A stretch of DNA of 64,000 nt from DASRHY01 sp035650275. GTDB lineage: Bacteria; Actinomycetota; Actinomycetes; Propionibacteriales; Kribbellaceae. The notes below the pieces were generated by a model, which saw only the letters and a program-made list of their open reading frames with translations, was not told where the DNA came from and searched no databases. The stretch is taken from NCBI GenBank assembly GCA_035650275.1, contig DASRHY010000077.1, forward strand, positions 1 through 64,000. The letters are read 5' to 3'. Shown here one piece after another: positions 1-8,818 of this stretch. Each line of letters begins with the position of its first letter. Positions within the stretch are counted from its first letter, which is position 1. The translations under genes and the position numbers were made by a program.

Positions 1-303
1 GAGGCCGAACCAGGACGGTGGGTCGGCCTCGAGCACGGCCCGCTCGGCGGCATCGTGGTCGTCGGGCCAGACCGTCAGCAGTCCATCCGGGTCCCATGGC
101 TCGAGCCACCCTATGGCTGCGGAGTTGCTCTCAACGGGGCCCGCCTCGCGCGCGCCGAGAGCGTCCTCCAGTGCGTCGGCACCGAACAGGTCAGCGAGCA
201 GTGCGGCCGTGTCGTCGCCGGCCTCAAGGTCACCGGCGACCGAGAGCCTGCCGTCACCTCGGCACTGGACGAGCACACTGGACATGGATACACTCGAACA
301 CAT
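1..303 (-). CDS. Hypothetical protein, 3' part outside the window
   Basis: An open frame runs without a stop from an ATG at 301-303 to the window edge (101 codons seen). The start follows an AAGGAG ribosome-binding site by 6 bases, and a second in-frame ATG lies six codons later. The visible protein is acidic and typically actinobacterial (for example LADLFGADALEDALGAR, then WLEPWDPDGLLTVWPDD). I do not recognise a family. It overlaps the 3' end of the histidine-phosphatase-like frame at 254-529. The strong Shine-Dalgarno and absence of stops support a real gene; function is unknown. Confidence 0.6.
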   Translation of the reverse strand, partial: MCSSVSMSSVLVQCRGDGRLSVAGDLEAGDDTAALLADLFGADALEDALGAREAGPVESNSAAIGWLEPWDPDGLLTVWPDDHDAAERAVLEADPPSWFGL

Positions 304-529
304 GTTCGATCTCCTTGTCAAGCGCACCCTGCGCGGACGGCCGCTCAGCCAGGTCAGCGGGATGCGCCCCGGAGCTGGATGTCGGGAGCCCACGTGGTGG
401 CGACATGCCCGACGACAAGCAATGGGTGGCGTGCCCGAGCGCCGGCAGGTCACGGACGAAGCTGGCGACCACATCGCGCTCGTTCTCCTCGCTCCAGGAG
501 TGCGTCTCGAACACGATGCGGAGGCCCAT
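254..529 (-). pseudogene. Probable remnant of a histidine phosphatase family gene
   Basis: The first 17 residues (MGLRIVFETHSWSEENE) match the start of actinobacterial histidine-phosphatase-family proteins, which begin with a VFETHS/VYETHS strand and a conserved DNE(A/R)G turn. After about residue 18 the family pattern (GW-PG-LS--G, then the SDL-RA-ETA region) is lost. The frame stops at 91 codons, far short of the usual 190-220. Its end overlaps the start of the next minus-strand gene. I read it as a decayed or deleted gene. A short unrelated gene with a chance N-terminal match cannot be excluded. Confidence 0.35.
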
Positions 530-839
530 GCTATGACCCTACGGACCCAGTCCACTCGAGCCGCCGCGTATTGCAGCCCGGCCGGCTATTGCAGTCGCCA
601 GGTGTCGGCGCGTGCACGCCGAGCGTCAGGTCGCGTCGCTCAGCGTCGACTGTTGTGCAGCCCGACCCGGCTCGTGCACATATCACTCCTACGACTCAGG
701 CTGGAGGTGACAGCATGAGTTCCGGAACCGGTGGTACCGGGCAGCGCGCATGTCCCCTGCGATAGGCAGTTCGGTGCTGCGTCGTGCGGGTCATCGCCGC
801 GCCAGGCAGGCCATCGGGTCGTGCGCCGAGGAGCCAGGT
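530..839. other. Intergenic region with an isolated short ORF
   Basis: No conventional gene is visible. The plus strand holds a 16-codon frame at 716-766 (MSSGTGGTGQRACPLR) whose ATG is preceded by a good TGGAGGTGA ribosome-binding site. It could be a leader peptide, a gene remnant or chance. Two TATTGCAG octamers lie 10 bases apart near 577-602. Nothing else is supported. Confidence 0.3.
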
Positions 840-1322
840 ATGAATACAGCCGCGCCGGAACTCTGGGTCTGTCCGCGCTGCGGTGTGCGGCTGCTCAGCC
901 GGAATCTCTCGCACTCGTGTGGAAGGTTCACGCTCGAGGGCCTGTTCGCTCAGGCGCGACCGGGCGTACTCGAGCTGGCCGTCCAGTACGCCGATATGCT
1001 GCGCTCGCTCGGCGACGTCCAGGTCATCCCGCAGAAGACGCGGTTGACCTGCGTCGCGCGGGTCCGGTTCGCTGGCCTGTATCCACGGCGGACCGGCTTC
1101 CGGGCCAACTTCGCGCTGCACCGGTGGCTGGACTCGCCGCGGATCGTGGGCACGGACGACTATGGGCCGCGTTGGCGTATGCACTACGTAGATGTTCGCG
1201 TGCAGGCCGATCTCGACGACGTACTGCGGTCCTGGCTGCAGGAGTCGCACGACGTGGTCGGCATGCAGCGTGACGACAGCGGTCCCGGCGGACCCCGCTC
1301 AGGGTTCAGTGGGACCGACTGA
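840..1322 (+). CDS. DUF5655-type protein with N-terminal zinc-ribbon motif
   Basis: Encodes 160 residues starting MNTAAPELWVCPRCG. Residues 10-30 carry CPRC and a later H-x-C (LSHSC), a likely Zn-binding motif. The remainder (VQYADMLRSLGDVQVIPQKT and FRANFALHRWLDSPRI) resembles the DUF5655 domain found in small proteins and at the C-terminus of some nuclease-like proteins, a domain thought to handle nucleic acid or sugar ligands. The ATG at 840 was chosen because GAGGAGCCAGG lies just upstream and the zinc motif starts right after. Cytosolic; exact function unknown. Confidence 0.75.
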   Translation: MNTAAPELWVCPRCGVRLLSRNLSHSCGRFTLEGLFAQARPGVLELAVQYADMLRSLGDVQVIPQKTRLTCVARVRFAGLYPRRTGFRANFALHRWLDSPRIVGTDDYGPRWRMHYVDVRVQADLDDVLRSWLQESHDVVGMQRDDSGPGGPRSGFSGTD

Positions 1323-1378
1323 GCCGTCGGGAACGGCTCGAGCGAGCAGGCTCCGACCGGTCAGGCCGCGTGATTGGG

Positions 1379-1645
1379 TCAGGCCGGGCGGTCAACTAGG
1401 TTGGCCTGCACGGGTGGATCCACGAACACCGCGGAGCCGCAGGTCACGCAGATCCACTCGGCTGAGGCTGAAGCGCGGTCGTCACCCGGATCCACTCGTT
1501 CGAAAAGCATCACGGTCTCGCACAGCATGCAGTACCGGGAGTCTTCGTCGGGTGCCGTTCCCAGCAGTTCGGCGGTGTGACGGCGCCGAGTCCTTCGCAC
1601 GGGAGACCTCCCTCCGGCTGGCACCTGTTCCTGCCAGGTTGCCAC
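1379..1645 (-). CDS. Small zinc-ribbon hypothetical protein
   Basis: An 88-residue frame with a GTG start. Two CxxC knuckles (CMLC near residue 39 and CVTC near residue 67) are separated by about 25 residues, consistent with one structural zinc ribbon. The region around them (SRYCMLCETVMLFERVDPG, AEWICVTCGSAVFVDPP) looks selected, whereas the N-terminal 30 residues are basic and could be upstream readthrough. The ribosome-binding site is weak, so the true start may be internal. No enzyme motif is visible. Confidence 0.55.
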   Translation of the reverse strand: MATWQEQVPAGGRSPVRRTRRRHTAELLGTAPDEDSRYCMLCETVMLFERVDPGDDRASASAEWICVTCGSAVFVDPPVQANLVDRPA

Positions 1646-1756
1646 CGTGGGCCTGTCTTTCCCCGCAGCGACACGGTCCCACGCGACGCCGACCGGATTC
1701 GGTGGTGTCCGTGATGTTCGCGACGCTGTGGCGCGGCCGCGCGCCGTGAGCCGGGT

Positions 1757-2245
1757 TCAGGCGTGCCAGGACTGGCCGAGCTGCTGCTCTTTGGTCAGCG
1801 CGGCCTCGATCGCTTGGGCGATGAAGGGCTCGATCTTCTTGCCGATCAGCGGTACTGCGACCCTTACGTCCAGGTCGACGGACCGGACCGCGTTGTCCGT
1901 GCCGCCCGTGATCGCCGCGGTGCCGTTGAAGCTGGCCGGCGTGCCCTTGATCTCACCGTGTACGTCCGCGGTGCGTGACCCGTCCCCGGCGGCCGGGCGC
2001 CAGGTCTCGGTCTGGATGACGGTCAGGGTCGAGCCGACGAACTTCCTCGCGAAGTCCGGCACCTGGTCCGTCGGCATCTCGCGAACCACGCGTACGACGA
2101 CGTCGTCGCCCGACTCGGTCACGCTCACGTCGTACGAGAGCGCGTGGGTCTGCTCGCACGCGGTCTCCCGGAAGGACGGGTCGGAGATGATCGCGAACAC
2201 GTCCTCGGGCGACGCGTCGTACGTCGTCGAAAGCTTGAGATCCAT
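1757..2245 (-). CDS. DUF2505 family protein
   Basis: A 162-residue protein starting MDLKLSTTYDASPEDVF. The opening strand and following PEDVFAIISDPSFRE helix are typical of DUF2505, an actinobacterial family with an SRPBCC-like (START/Bet v1) fold; members have no established reaction. The family covers the whole length. The ATG at 2243-2245 was chosen because the preceding in-frame residues do not fit the fold. It is divergent from tryptophan 2,3-dioxygenase across 114 bases that must hold both promoters. Confidence 0.8.
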   Translation of the reverse strand: MDLKLSTTYDASPEDVFAIISDPSFRETACEQTHALSYDVSVTESGDDVVVRVVREMPTDQVPDFARKFVGSTLTVIQTETWRPAAGDGSRTADVHGEIKGTPASFNGTAAITGGTDNAVRSVDLDVRVAVPLIGKKIEPFIAQAIEAALTKEQQLGQSWHA

Positions 2246-2359
2246 GGCGCACATCATGGCACTACCGGCCGGTCGCCTGAGTGGTCCCGAATCGCCGGTC
2301 CAACCATGCACCGCTGCCGTGCCCGAGGCCGGCGAAAGCAGGACGGTTATCCTCGCTCA

Positions 2360-3256
2360 GTGAGCAGCACGTATGACGCGCAGCAGGCCGGTGAGCAGGG
2401 CGGGGCGACGGCCGGGGAGGGCGCGAGCGGTCAGGTTCCAGGTGCCGAGGAGGTTGCGGGGCACTGGGACGGGCATGACGTGCGGTTCGGCGAGGAAGGT
2501 GGCCGGCTCACGTACGGGAGCTACCTGCGGCTGGCCGAGCTGCTCGACCAGCAACGGCTCGAGTCCGATCCGCCGGCCCACGACGAGCTGCTGTTCATCA
2601 CCATCCACCAGGTGTACGAGTTGTGGTTCCAGCAGATCCTGCACGAGCTGACCACGGCGCGGGATGCGATGGCGTCCGGCCAGCTGTGGTGGGCGCAGCA
2701 CCTGCTCGGGCGGGTCCAGGTGATCGAGCGTGTCCTGATCGACCAGGTCGACATCCTGGAGACGATGACCCCGCAGGACTTCGGCCAGTTCCGGCAGCGG
2801 CTGGCGCCGGCGAGCGGGTTCCAGTCGGTGCAGTTCCGCGAGATCGAGTTCGTCTCCGGCGCCAAGGACCCGTTGTTCGTCAAGCGGTTCCGCGGTCTGA
2901 CCGAGACCGAGCGGGCTCGGCTGGCCCGGCGGCTCGAGGAGCCGACCCTGTGGGACGCGTTCGTCGGGGTGCTCGGCGCGGCGGGCTTCGCGACCGGCAC
3001 CGAGGACGACATCCGGAGCGCACTCCACGCCGTCGCCCACAACCGTGCCGAGCATGCCGCGATCTGGGAGCTGGCCGAGGCGCTGCTGCAGCACGACGAG
3101 CTCGCCGCCTCCTGGCGGGCCCGTCACGTGGTGATGGTCGAGCGGATGATCGGTACCAAGCCCGGCACCGGCGGCTCGTCCGGCGCCGGGTACCTGCGCA
3201 GCCGGCTAGACCTGCGGTACTACCCCTTGCTCTGGGGTCTGCGCTCGACGCTCTGA
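2360..3256 (+). CDS. kynA: Tryptophan 2,3-dioxygenase
   Basis: A 298-residue heme enzyme that opens L-tryptophan to N-formylkynurenine, the first step of the kynurenine route. The family signature HDELLFITIHQVYELWF lies at residues 74-90. The proximal heme histidine is in RHVVMVERMIGTKPGTGG (His about 256), and the GTGGSSG substrate loop follows. The GTG at 2360 is preferred because the first 35 residues are the usual variable acidic extension; a later start cannot be excluded. No kynureninase or formamidase is adjacent, so it appears to act as a stand-alone gene here. Confidence 0.92.
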   Translation: MSSTYDAQQAGEQGGATAGEGASGQVPGAEEVAGHWDGHDVRFGEEGGRLTYGSYLRLAELLDQQRLESDPPAHDELLFITIHQVYELWFQQILHELTTARDAMASGQLWWAQHLLGRVQVIERVLIDQVDILETMTPQDFGQFRQRLAPASGFQSVQFREIEFVSGAKDPLFVKRFRGLTETERARLARRLEEPTLWDAFVGVLGAAGFATGTEDDIRSALHAVAHNRAEHAAIWELAEALLQHDELAASWRARHVVMVERMIGTKPGTGGSSGAGYLRSRLDLRYYPLLWGLRSTL

Positions 3257-3313
3257 CCGCTGTACGACGCGCCCGCCCGGCTGGACCCGCCCGCGGCGAG
3301 ACGCGTCCGCGGA

Positions 3314-6300
3314 TCAGGCCGGGCTGATGCGGTCCAGCACCTCGATCAGGCGGTCGGTGACGCTGTCGGGGTCCCGGAGCCAGTCGCTGGTCAGCACGTC
3401 CGACACCACCCAGCCGGCTCCGGCCAGCGCGCGGTGGTGGGTGCTCAGCCGTTCCAGGGTGGAGTCGGACGCGATCCGGGCCGGTGTGTCCACCAGGACC
3501 GCGACCCTGTACCCGCGATCACCCGGCCGGCGCAGCGCGAGGTCGCACCGGAACGCGGACTCGCCGATGTCGGGCCACACCTCGACGCCGCGACGCCGCA
3601 GCGTCTCGGCCAGCTGTCCGACCACCGTCACGGCTGCCTGGGTCATAGGTACGTCCGGCACGTCAGTCGGCCCAACAGCCGGCGCCGCTGTCGACCCCAC
3701 GGCTGGCGCCGCGGTGGACCCGACGGCTGGCGCCTCAGTCGACCCGACGGCTGGCGCCTCAGTGGACTCATAGACCGGCGCATCGGTCGGACCGACTGTT
3801 GGCGCGCCGGCCTTCGCGCCGGCATGGGCACGAGCCGACCCAGCTGCTCGCGTAAGTGCGCGCGGTACATGGGCGGCGAAAGGAGTACGGCGTGGTCGTG
3901 CGGCCGCGTACGGTGCCAGGGCGGCGCGGGCGGCCTCGGTGTCGCCGCGGGAGACGGCTCCGGCGTACGCGAGGAAGCGGCGCAGGGTGTTCGCTCCGTC
4001 GTTGTAGGTGTTCGTGATGGCGTCCGGCGCGATGCTGGAGACGACCACCATGTGCTTACGGGCACGGGAGAAGATTACGTTCAGGCGCTTCTCGCCACCT
4101 GCGGTGTTGATCGGGCCGAAGTTCATCAGCATCCGGCCGTCCGGCCCGGGCGCGTAGCAGATGCTCATGATCACGATGTCGCGCTCGTCGCCCTGGACGT
4201 TCTCGAGGTTCTTGACGAACAGGCTGACGTCCTGGCCGTCGACGGTGCGGGACAGCTCGGCCTCGTAACGGTCGCCGAAGGCGGGATCGTCCTGGGCGAG
4301 GCGCTCCAGGGCGCGCTCGATCTCACCTTGCTGCGCCTCGGAGAACGCCACGATCCCGATGCTGTCGCCGGTCTCGCGGCCCAGCAGCTCGCGGACCAGA
4401 TGGGCGATCCAGCTCGCCTCGGCAGGGTTCGTCCGACGGCTGTAGACGCCGTCCAGCACGCGTACGGCGGTGATGCTGCCGGCCAGCACCGCCCCGGCCA
4501 CCTCCGCCAACCCGTCCACGCCGGATGCGGTGCCGGACCCGCCGCCGGATGCGGTGCCGGACCCGCCGCCGGATGTGCCGCCATCCCCGTCGCCATCCCC
4601 GTCGCCGGCTGCGGTGCCGACTGCATTGCCGGCTGCGGTGCCGGCTGGAGTGCTGGCTGAGAGGACGGTCCAGGCGTCGGCCCGGCCGGGCGGGACCCGG
4701 TCGGGGATGGTGGCCAGCCGGCCGCCGTAGAAGGCGGAGTTGCTGAACGAGATCAGCGCCTCGGACCGGCTCCGGTAGTGCCAGCTCAGCATGGTCGAGG
4801 CGAGCCGCAGCGAACTCACCGAGAGGAAGCTGTCCTCGGTCAGCACCACGCCGATCGGCTCGGCGTCGTCGGGATCGAGGTCCAGGTCGACCCCGAGCTC
4901 GGGGTCGACCCGCGGCGCCACCTGGAAGTACTGGGTCGGCGGCAGCTGCATCTGGTCGCCGACCACGATCACCTGCGGCGCCCGGTGCATCGCCGGGATC
5001 GCCTCCTCGACCGGGATCTGGCTGGCCTCGTCGTAGATCACCACGTCGAACCCGCTGCCGGGCGACGCCGGGTCGAGCGGCAGTGTGTCCGACACCGAGG
5101 ACGGGCTCATCAGCCAGACCGGTCGCAGCATGGCGACCACCGCACCGGAGTCGCCGGAGGACAGCTCGCGGATCGACCGGTACCGCATCACCTTGCCGAA
5201 CTCGTGCTCGAGCAGCCGCCGCCCCGCGCTGAAGGTCTTCTTCCGGGCCCGGTCCTGCTCGGACATCCCGGTGAGGCTCAGCTCGGAGTGCGCCAGCTCG
5301 TCCAGGAACCGGGCTCGTACCCGGGCCACCACAACGGCCGCGTCCAGGTCGGTCAGCTCCTCGGTCGCCGCGGCGAGCCCCGCGACGATGCCGTCCAGCC
5401 GTTCGGAGGTCAGCTCGGTCAGCACCGGTGCGGCGGCCCGGACCCGGTCCCAGTGCGCCGCGCATACGGCGTACTCGAGCTGCTCCGGGGATGCCGCCAG
5501 GTTCCGCACCGCGACCTGCACGGCCGCAGGCGCCGCGGCGAGCTCGCGCATCGTCGGCGTCAGGGTGCGGATCGTGCTCGCGACCGGCGGTGCGGCGAGT
5601 GCCGCGGTCAGCTCCCGTACGGCGGACAGCGGGCGTGGTCCGACGTCGTCGAGCAGCCCGGCCGACGACTCGACCGCGGACCTCTGCACGGCACCGAGCC
5701 GGCCGAGCAGCTGCGCCAGCGCCGGATCCGGCTGCGCGGCAAGTGCCGAGCGCCACCGGGCCATCGCCGGGTCCGGCGACTGCGCGTACCCGGCCAGCCG
5801 GCGAGCCAGTCCCGGCAGATCCTCGTGCCCCCAGTCGTGCCCGGCGCGGGCGGCGTCGGAACGGACCGCGGCGGAGGCGTCGTACGACGCGACCAGTGCG
5901 GTCAGGACCTCGGTGACCGTGGGCCGGACCGCCCGGGCGGACGCGTCGTACCGGGTCGACACCACTCGCTTGACGGTCCGCCAGTCCTTGCTGAGGAACC
6001 CGAACAGCGAACCTTCCTTGCGCCGGGCAACGACCAGTGCGGCCCGCGCGTCGGCCTCCGGCAGCGGATCACGCCAGCCGGACGCGGCCGACTCCGCCGC
6101 CCGGGCCGCGGTGACCAGCGACTCGTGCCGCAGGACCTCGTCCCGCAGCGCTTGCGCGGCCGGGGTCGCCGGGTCGAGTACGGCGGAGCGGCCGCGTTCG
6201 GCCAGCGGTGCGGCTACGGCGGCCAGCTCGGCGACGACACGCAGCCGCTCGACGGGTGCGTCGTGCAGCTCGGCCGCCCACGGCTGCCGGGCCACGACGT

Positions 6301-8818
6301 CGTCGACCGCGGCCCCGGCGGCGGCCCAGGCACGTTCGGCCACCGCGGCCCGGGCGGGGATCTCCGCGTCCGGCGCGGGTCCGGACCAGAGCTCGGCCGT
6401 CACCGCGCTCAGCGGGCTGCCGGCGAACGTGCCGACCGGCATCGCACCGGCCACCGCCGCGACCGCGGGCCGGCCCTGCCACCAGTCGGCCGGGCCGGGC
6501 AGCAGCCTGCGCCGCGCCGCCGGCAGGTCGGTACCCCAGCGGTGCCCGCGCAGCTCGACCAGCCGGTTCACGATCTCGCGTACCGTCGGCCGGCCGGGCG
6601 CGCCGAGCTGTTCCTCGAACGCGCGGACGGTGCCGAGCAGGCTCTCGACCCGCGCCACGGCCGCGTCGCGCCGTACCGTCAGGGCGTCCAGGTCGTTGCC
6701 CGCTGTCAGCCACGACTCGTAGGTGTCCCGCAGCCCGTGCACGAACGCCTTCTTGTCCGCCTGCGAGTCGTGGATCAGGGTGCACAGCTCGTCCAGGTTG
6801 CGGCCGGCGAGCCGGGAGTGCACGACGTCGAGCGCGGCCCGCTTCTGGCAGACGAACAGCACCCGGCGGCCGCGGGCGACGAAGTCCGCGATCATGTTCG
6901 TGATCGTCTGCGACTTCCCGGTGCCCGGCGGGCCCTGGATCACCACGCTCTCGCCGCGCCGGGCCCGGGCGATCGCGGCCACCTGCGACCCGTCGGCCGG
7001 TACGACGAGGTGCCGGTCGGCGATCGGCAGGTCCTCGACCGGCCGGCTGAGCGGCCGCGGCTGGTCGGAGAACAGCTGGTCGAACGACGCGCAGGACCGG
7101 TCGCCCGCGAGCAGCTCGTCGTAGTCCCGGACCAGCCCGAGGGTGCGGTAGTTGAAGTTCGCCAGGGTCACCGCGCACAGGTCGACGTCCCACGAGTACG
7201 GGCTGCCGTCCGTGCCGGTATCGAGGGTGTACAGGTCGGTGTCCAGCGCATGTGCCGGGCGCACCGGCTCGCCCAGGTACCCGCCGAGCGGCAGGTCGGT
7301 GTGGCAGAGCTGGGTCCGGAAGATCTGCAGCCCGAGCGGCTGGTAGTCCGAGCGCCGGTACGAGTACGCGTAGTGCCGGCTGCCGAACTCGCCGGCCCGG
7401 TTGCCGTGCTGCCGGCGGCGGTAGCTGCGCAGCCGCAGCTGCGCCCGGTGCCGGACCAGGTCGATCCGCGGCCGGTCGCGCAGGTGCAGGGTGAGGCCCG
7501 GTTCGGTCCGGGCGATCTCGGCCGCGAGCCGCGCATGCAGGGCGGCGACCGCGTCCTGGCCCTCGGACAGGTCCACCCGTTCGGGCAAGGTGATCCCGTA
7601 CAGCTGGTGCAGGTGCTGGCGCAGCGCCGGGTTCACCTCCGCCACCGGGTCGGTCACCCGCAGTGTGTACGAGTCCCGTACGCCGCGCTTCTTCGCCAGC
7701 TCGACCTTGACCAGCAGCAGCGGCGAGGACAGCCGGGTGTCCGGGTCGTTCTTCAGGTCGTGCCAGCGCAGGAACGCGGGCACCAGCCGGAGCTGGTCCT
7801 GGCCGTACTCGGCCCGGTCCCGCCGGGCGGTCGAGATCAGCGTGTCCAGCGACGTCGCGGTGTACGGCGCCTCGTCGTACCGCAGCCAGCGCCCCAGCAC
7901 CTGCGCTGTCCCCCCGGCCGTCCCGTCCAGGAAGCGCTTCGCCAGGCCGGGATTCCAGGTGAACAGGTGCTCGGCGCGGATGTTGCGGACGTCGAGCATC
8001 AACGGCACGGATGCCTCGGTCAGGTTCAGCGTCTGCGCGGTGTGCCGGAAGTTGACCAGCCGGTTGCGCCGGGAAAGGTCGAACAGCCTGTCCCGTAGCG
8101 CGGTGAGCACCGCGGTACGACGGTCGCCCGGCGCGCCGGTGATCGCGTCCACGTCGAAGTCCAGCGGCTGGTCGCGGTAGTTCTCCAGCGCCGAGATCAC
8201 CGAGTGCAGGTCCTGGCTGCGCCGGTGCCGCTCCGGGTCGGCCAGCTGCACCGCGCAGGACGCGATCACCGGGTGCAGCTCCGGGTTCAATGCATGCAGG
8301 TTGCCGCGGGCAACGATCAGCCGGGCGACGTCGTCGGTGCGGCCTAGGTCCAGCCCGCAGCCGAGCGCGATCAGCAGTTGGCCGAGGCTGAAGATGTCGG
8401 TCAGCGGGTCGTGGTGCCCGACCACGTGCTCCCAGCTCTGCCACCCCGGCACCAGGACCGGTGCCCGTACGGCGTCCGGGCGCGGCTCGACCACCCGGAC
8501 CTCCGGAGCGGCCGCGCCGTCGCGCAGGTCGGTCTCCAGCTGCTGATGGCTGACCACGTCGACCGCGGTCGCCCGGCGCTGCTCGCGGGCGGCGAGCTCG
8601 GCCGGCGCGAGCACCGGCCGTGCCGCCGCCTCGGGCGCGAAGCCCAGCCGGGACTGCTCGTCGACGGTGATCCGGTCCAGCCCCCGCAGCGGCGCGACCA
8701 GGCCGCGCTCGTGGATCTCAGCGGTCTGCCGGAACAGCGGCAGCACCGCGGCCAGCAGCGCGTCGTTGGTCAGCCCGCCGGAACCGGCCGCGAGGTCGAC
8801 CAGGTCGGTGGCCTTCAT
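3314..8818 (-). CDS. Giant kinase-like/DUF4011/SF1 helicase with C-terminal Vsr-like nuclease domain
   Basis: 1834 residues. Residues about 130-215 look like the C-lobe of a protein-kinase fold (DPLTDIFSLGQLLIALGCG) without a catalytic loop. DUF4011 starts near 240 (LRDRLFDLSRRNRLVNF). An SF1 (AAA_11/AAA_12, Upf1-like) helicase has Walker A GPPGTGKSQ at 629-637, Walker B DEAS near 1263, VQGDERDIV near 1543 and SRARKH near 1587. A C-terminal MTES_1575/Vsr-like endonuclease fold spans about 1730-1834 and ends GWVVSDVLTSDWLRDP. Its usual acidic pair is only partly kept (CDLAL, then VAVLVD). Two low-complexity tandem-repeat linkers lie at about 1392-1433 and 1671-1718. ATGA overlap couples it to the upstream metallopeptidase. 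DUF4011-helicase-Vsr proteins have been reported among phage-defence genes; a defence role here is inferred. Confidence 0.85.
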   Translation of the reverse strand: MKATDLVDLAAGSGGLTNDALLAAVLPLFRQTAEIHERGLVAPLRGLDRITVDEQSRLGFAPEAAARPVLAPAELAAREQRRATAVDVVSHQQLETDLRDGAAAPEVRVVEPRPDAVRAPVLVPGWQSWEHVVGHHDPLTDIFSLGQLLIALGCGLDLGRTDDVARLIVARGNLHALNPELHPVIASCAVQLADPERHRRSQDLHSVISALENYRDQPLDFDVDAITGAPGDRRTAVLTALRDRLFDLSRRNRLVNFRHTAQTLNLTEASVPLMLDVRNIRAEHLFTWNPGLAKRFLDGTAGGTAQVLGRWLRYDEAPYTATSLDTLISTARRDRAEYGQDQLRLVPAFLRWHDLKNDPDTRLSSPLLLVKVELAKKRGVRDSYTLRVTDPVAEVNPALRQHLHQLYGITLPERVDLSEGQDAVAALHARLAAEIARTEPGLTLHLRDRPRIDLVRHRAQLRLRSYRRRQHGNRAGEFGSRHYAYSYRRSDYQPLGLQIFRTQLCHTDLPLGGYLGEPVRPAHALDTDLYTLDTGTDGSPYSWDVDLCAVTLANFNYRTLGLVRDYDELLAGDRSCASFDQLFSDQPRPLSRPVEDLPIADRHLVVPADGSQVAAIARARRGESVVIQGPPGTGKSQTITNMIADFVARGRRVLFVCQKRAALDVVHSRLAGRNLDELCTLIHDSQADKKAFVHGLRDTYESWLTAGNDLDALTVRRDAAVARVESLLGTVRAFEEQLGAPGRPTVREIVNRLVELRGHRWGTDLPAARRRLLPGPADWWQGRPAVAAVAGAMPVGTFAGSPLSAVTAELWSGPAPDAEIPARAAVAERAWAAAGAAVDDVVARQPWAAELHDAPVERLRVVAELAAVAAPLAERGRSAVLDPATPAAQALRDEVLRHESLVTAARAAESAASGWRDPLPEADARAALVVARRKEGSLFGFLSKDWRTVKRVVSTRYDASARAVRPTVTEVLTALVASYDASAAVRSDAARAGHDWGHEDLPGLARRLAGYAQSPDPAMARWRSALAAQPDPALAQLLGRLGAVQRSAVESSAGLLDDVGPRPLSAVRELTAALAAPPVASTIRTLTPTMRELAAAPAAVQVAVRNLAASPEQLEYAVCAAHWDRVRAAAPVLTELTSERLDGIVAGLAAATEELTDLDAAVVVARVRARFLDELAHSELSLTGMSEQDRARKKTFSAGRRLLEHEFGKVMRYRSIRELSSGDSGAVVAMLRPVWLMSPSSVSDTLPLDPASPGSGFDVVIYDEASQIPVEEAIPAMHRAPQVIVVGDQMQLPPTQYFQVAPRVDPELGVDLDLDPDDAEPIGVVLTEDSFLSVSSLRLASTMLSWHYRSRSEALISFSNSAFYGGRLATIPDRVPPGRADAWTVLSASTPAGTAAGNAVGTAAGDGDGDGDGGTSGGGSGTASGGGSGTASGVDGLAEVAGAVLAGSITAVRVLDGVYSRRTNPAEASWIAHLVRELLGRETGDSIGIVAFSEAQQGEIERALERLAQDDPAFGDRYEAELSRTVDGQDVSLFVKNLENVQGDERDIVIMSICYAPGPDGRMLMNFGPINTAGGEKRLNVIFSRARKHMVVVSSIAPDAITNTYNDGANTLRRFLAYAGAVSRGDTEAARAALAPYAAARPRRTPFAAHVPRALTRAAGSARAHAGAKAGAPTVGPTDAPVYESTEAPAVGSTEAPAVGSTAAPAVGSTAAPAVGPTDVPDVPMTQAAVTVVGQLAETLRRRGVEVWPDIGESAFRCDLALRRPGDRGYRVAVLVDTPARIASDSTLERLSTHHRALAGAGWVVSDVLTSDWLRDPDSVTDRLIEVLDRISPA
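3666..3809 (-). repeat. Six 24-bp tandem repeats encoding an APAVGSTE-type linker
   Basis: Six consecutive 24-bp units (starts 3666, 3690, 3714, 3738, 3762, 3786) lie in frame within the giant helicase gene. The units at 3714 and 3738 are almost identical. They encode repeats of the type (E/A)APAVGST at residues about 1671-1718, between helicase domain 2 and the nuclease-like domain, and form a flexible Pro/Ala-rich tether. Whole-codon periodicity means unit number could change without loss of frame. Confidence 0.85.
4521..4645 (-). repeat. Low-complexity Gly/Ser/Asp repeat inside the helicase domain
   Basis: Two identical 24-bp units (4521-4544, 4545-4568) and degenerate copies, including a short GD-dipeptide tract, encode a Gly-Ser-Thr-Ala-rich insert at residues about 1392-1433. 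The insert sits between helicase motif blocks (after PDRVPPGRADAWTVL) and is probably a disordered loop. It is in frame, so length variation is tolerable. Confidence 0.8.

Noticed and set aside
3666..3809. Repeat array that could be mistaken for a CRISPR
   Set aside because: Units are contiguous without spacers, in frame, and encode a regular protein linker; no cas genes are present.
4778..8098. 1106-codon plus-strand open frame opposite the giant helicase
   Set aside because: It is the third-position-driven shadow of a GC-rich gene: Gly/Arg/Val/Gln-rich, no domain, and the minus-strand product has complete helicase motifs.
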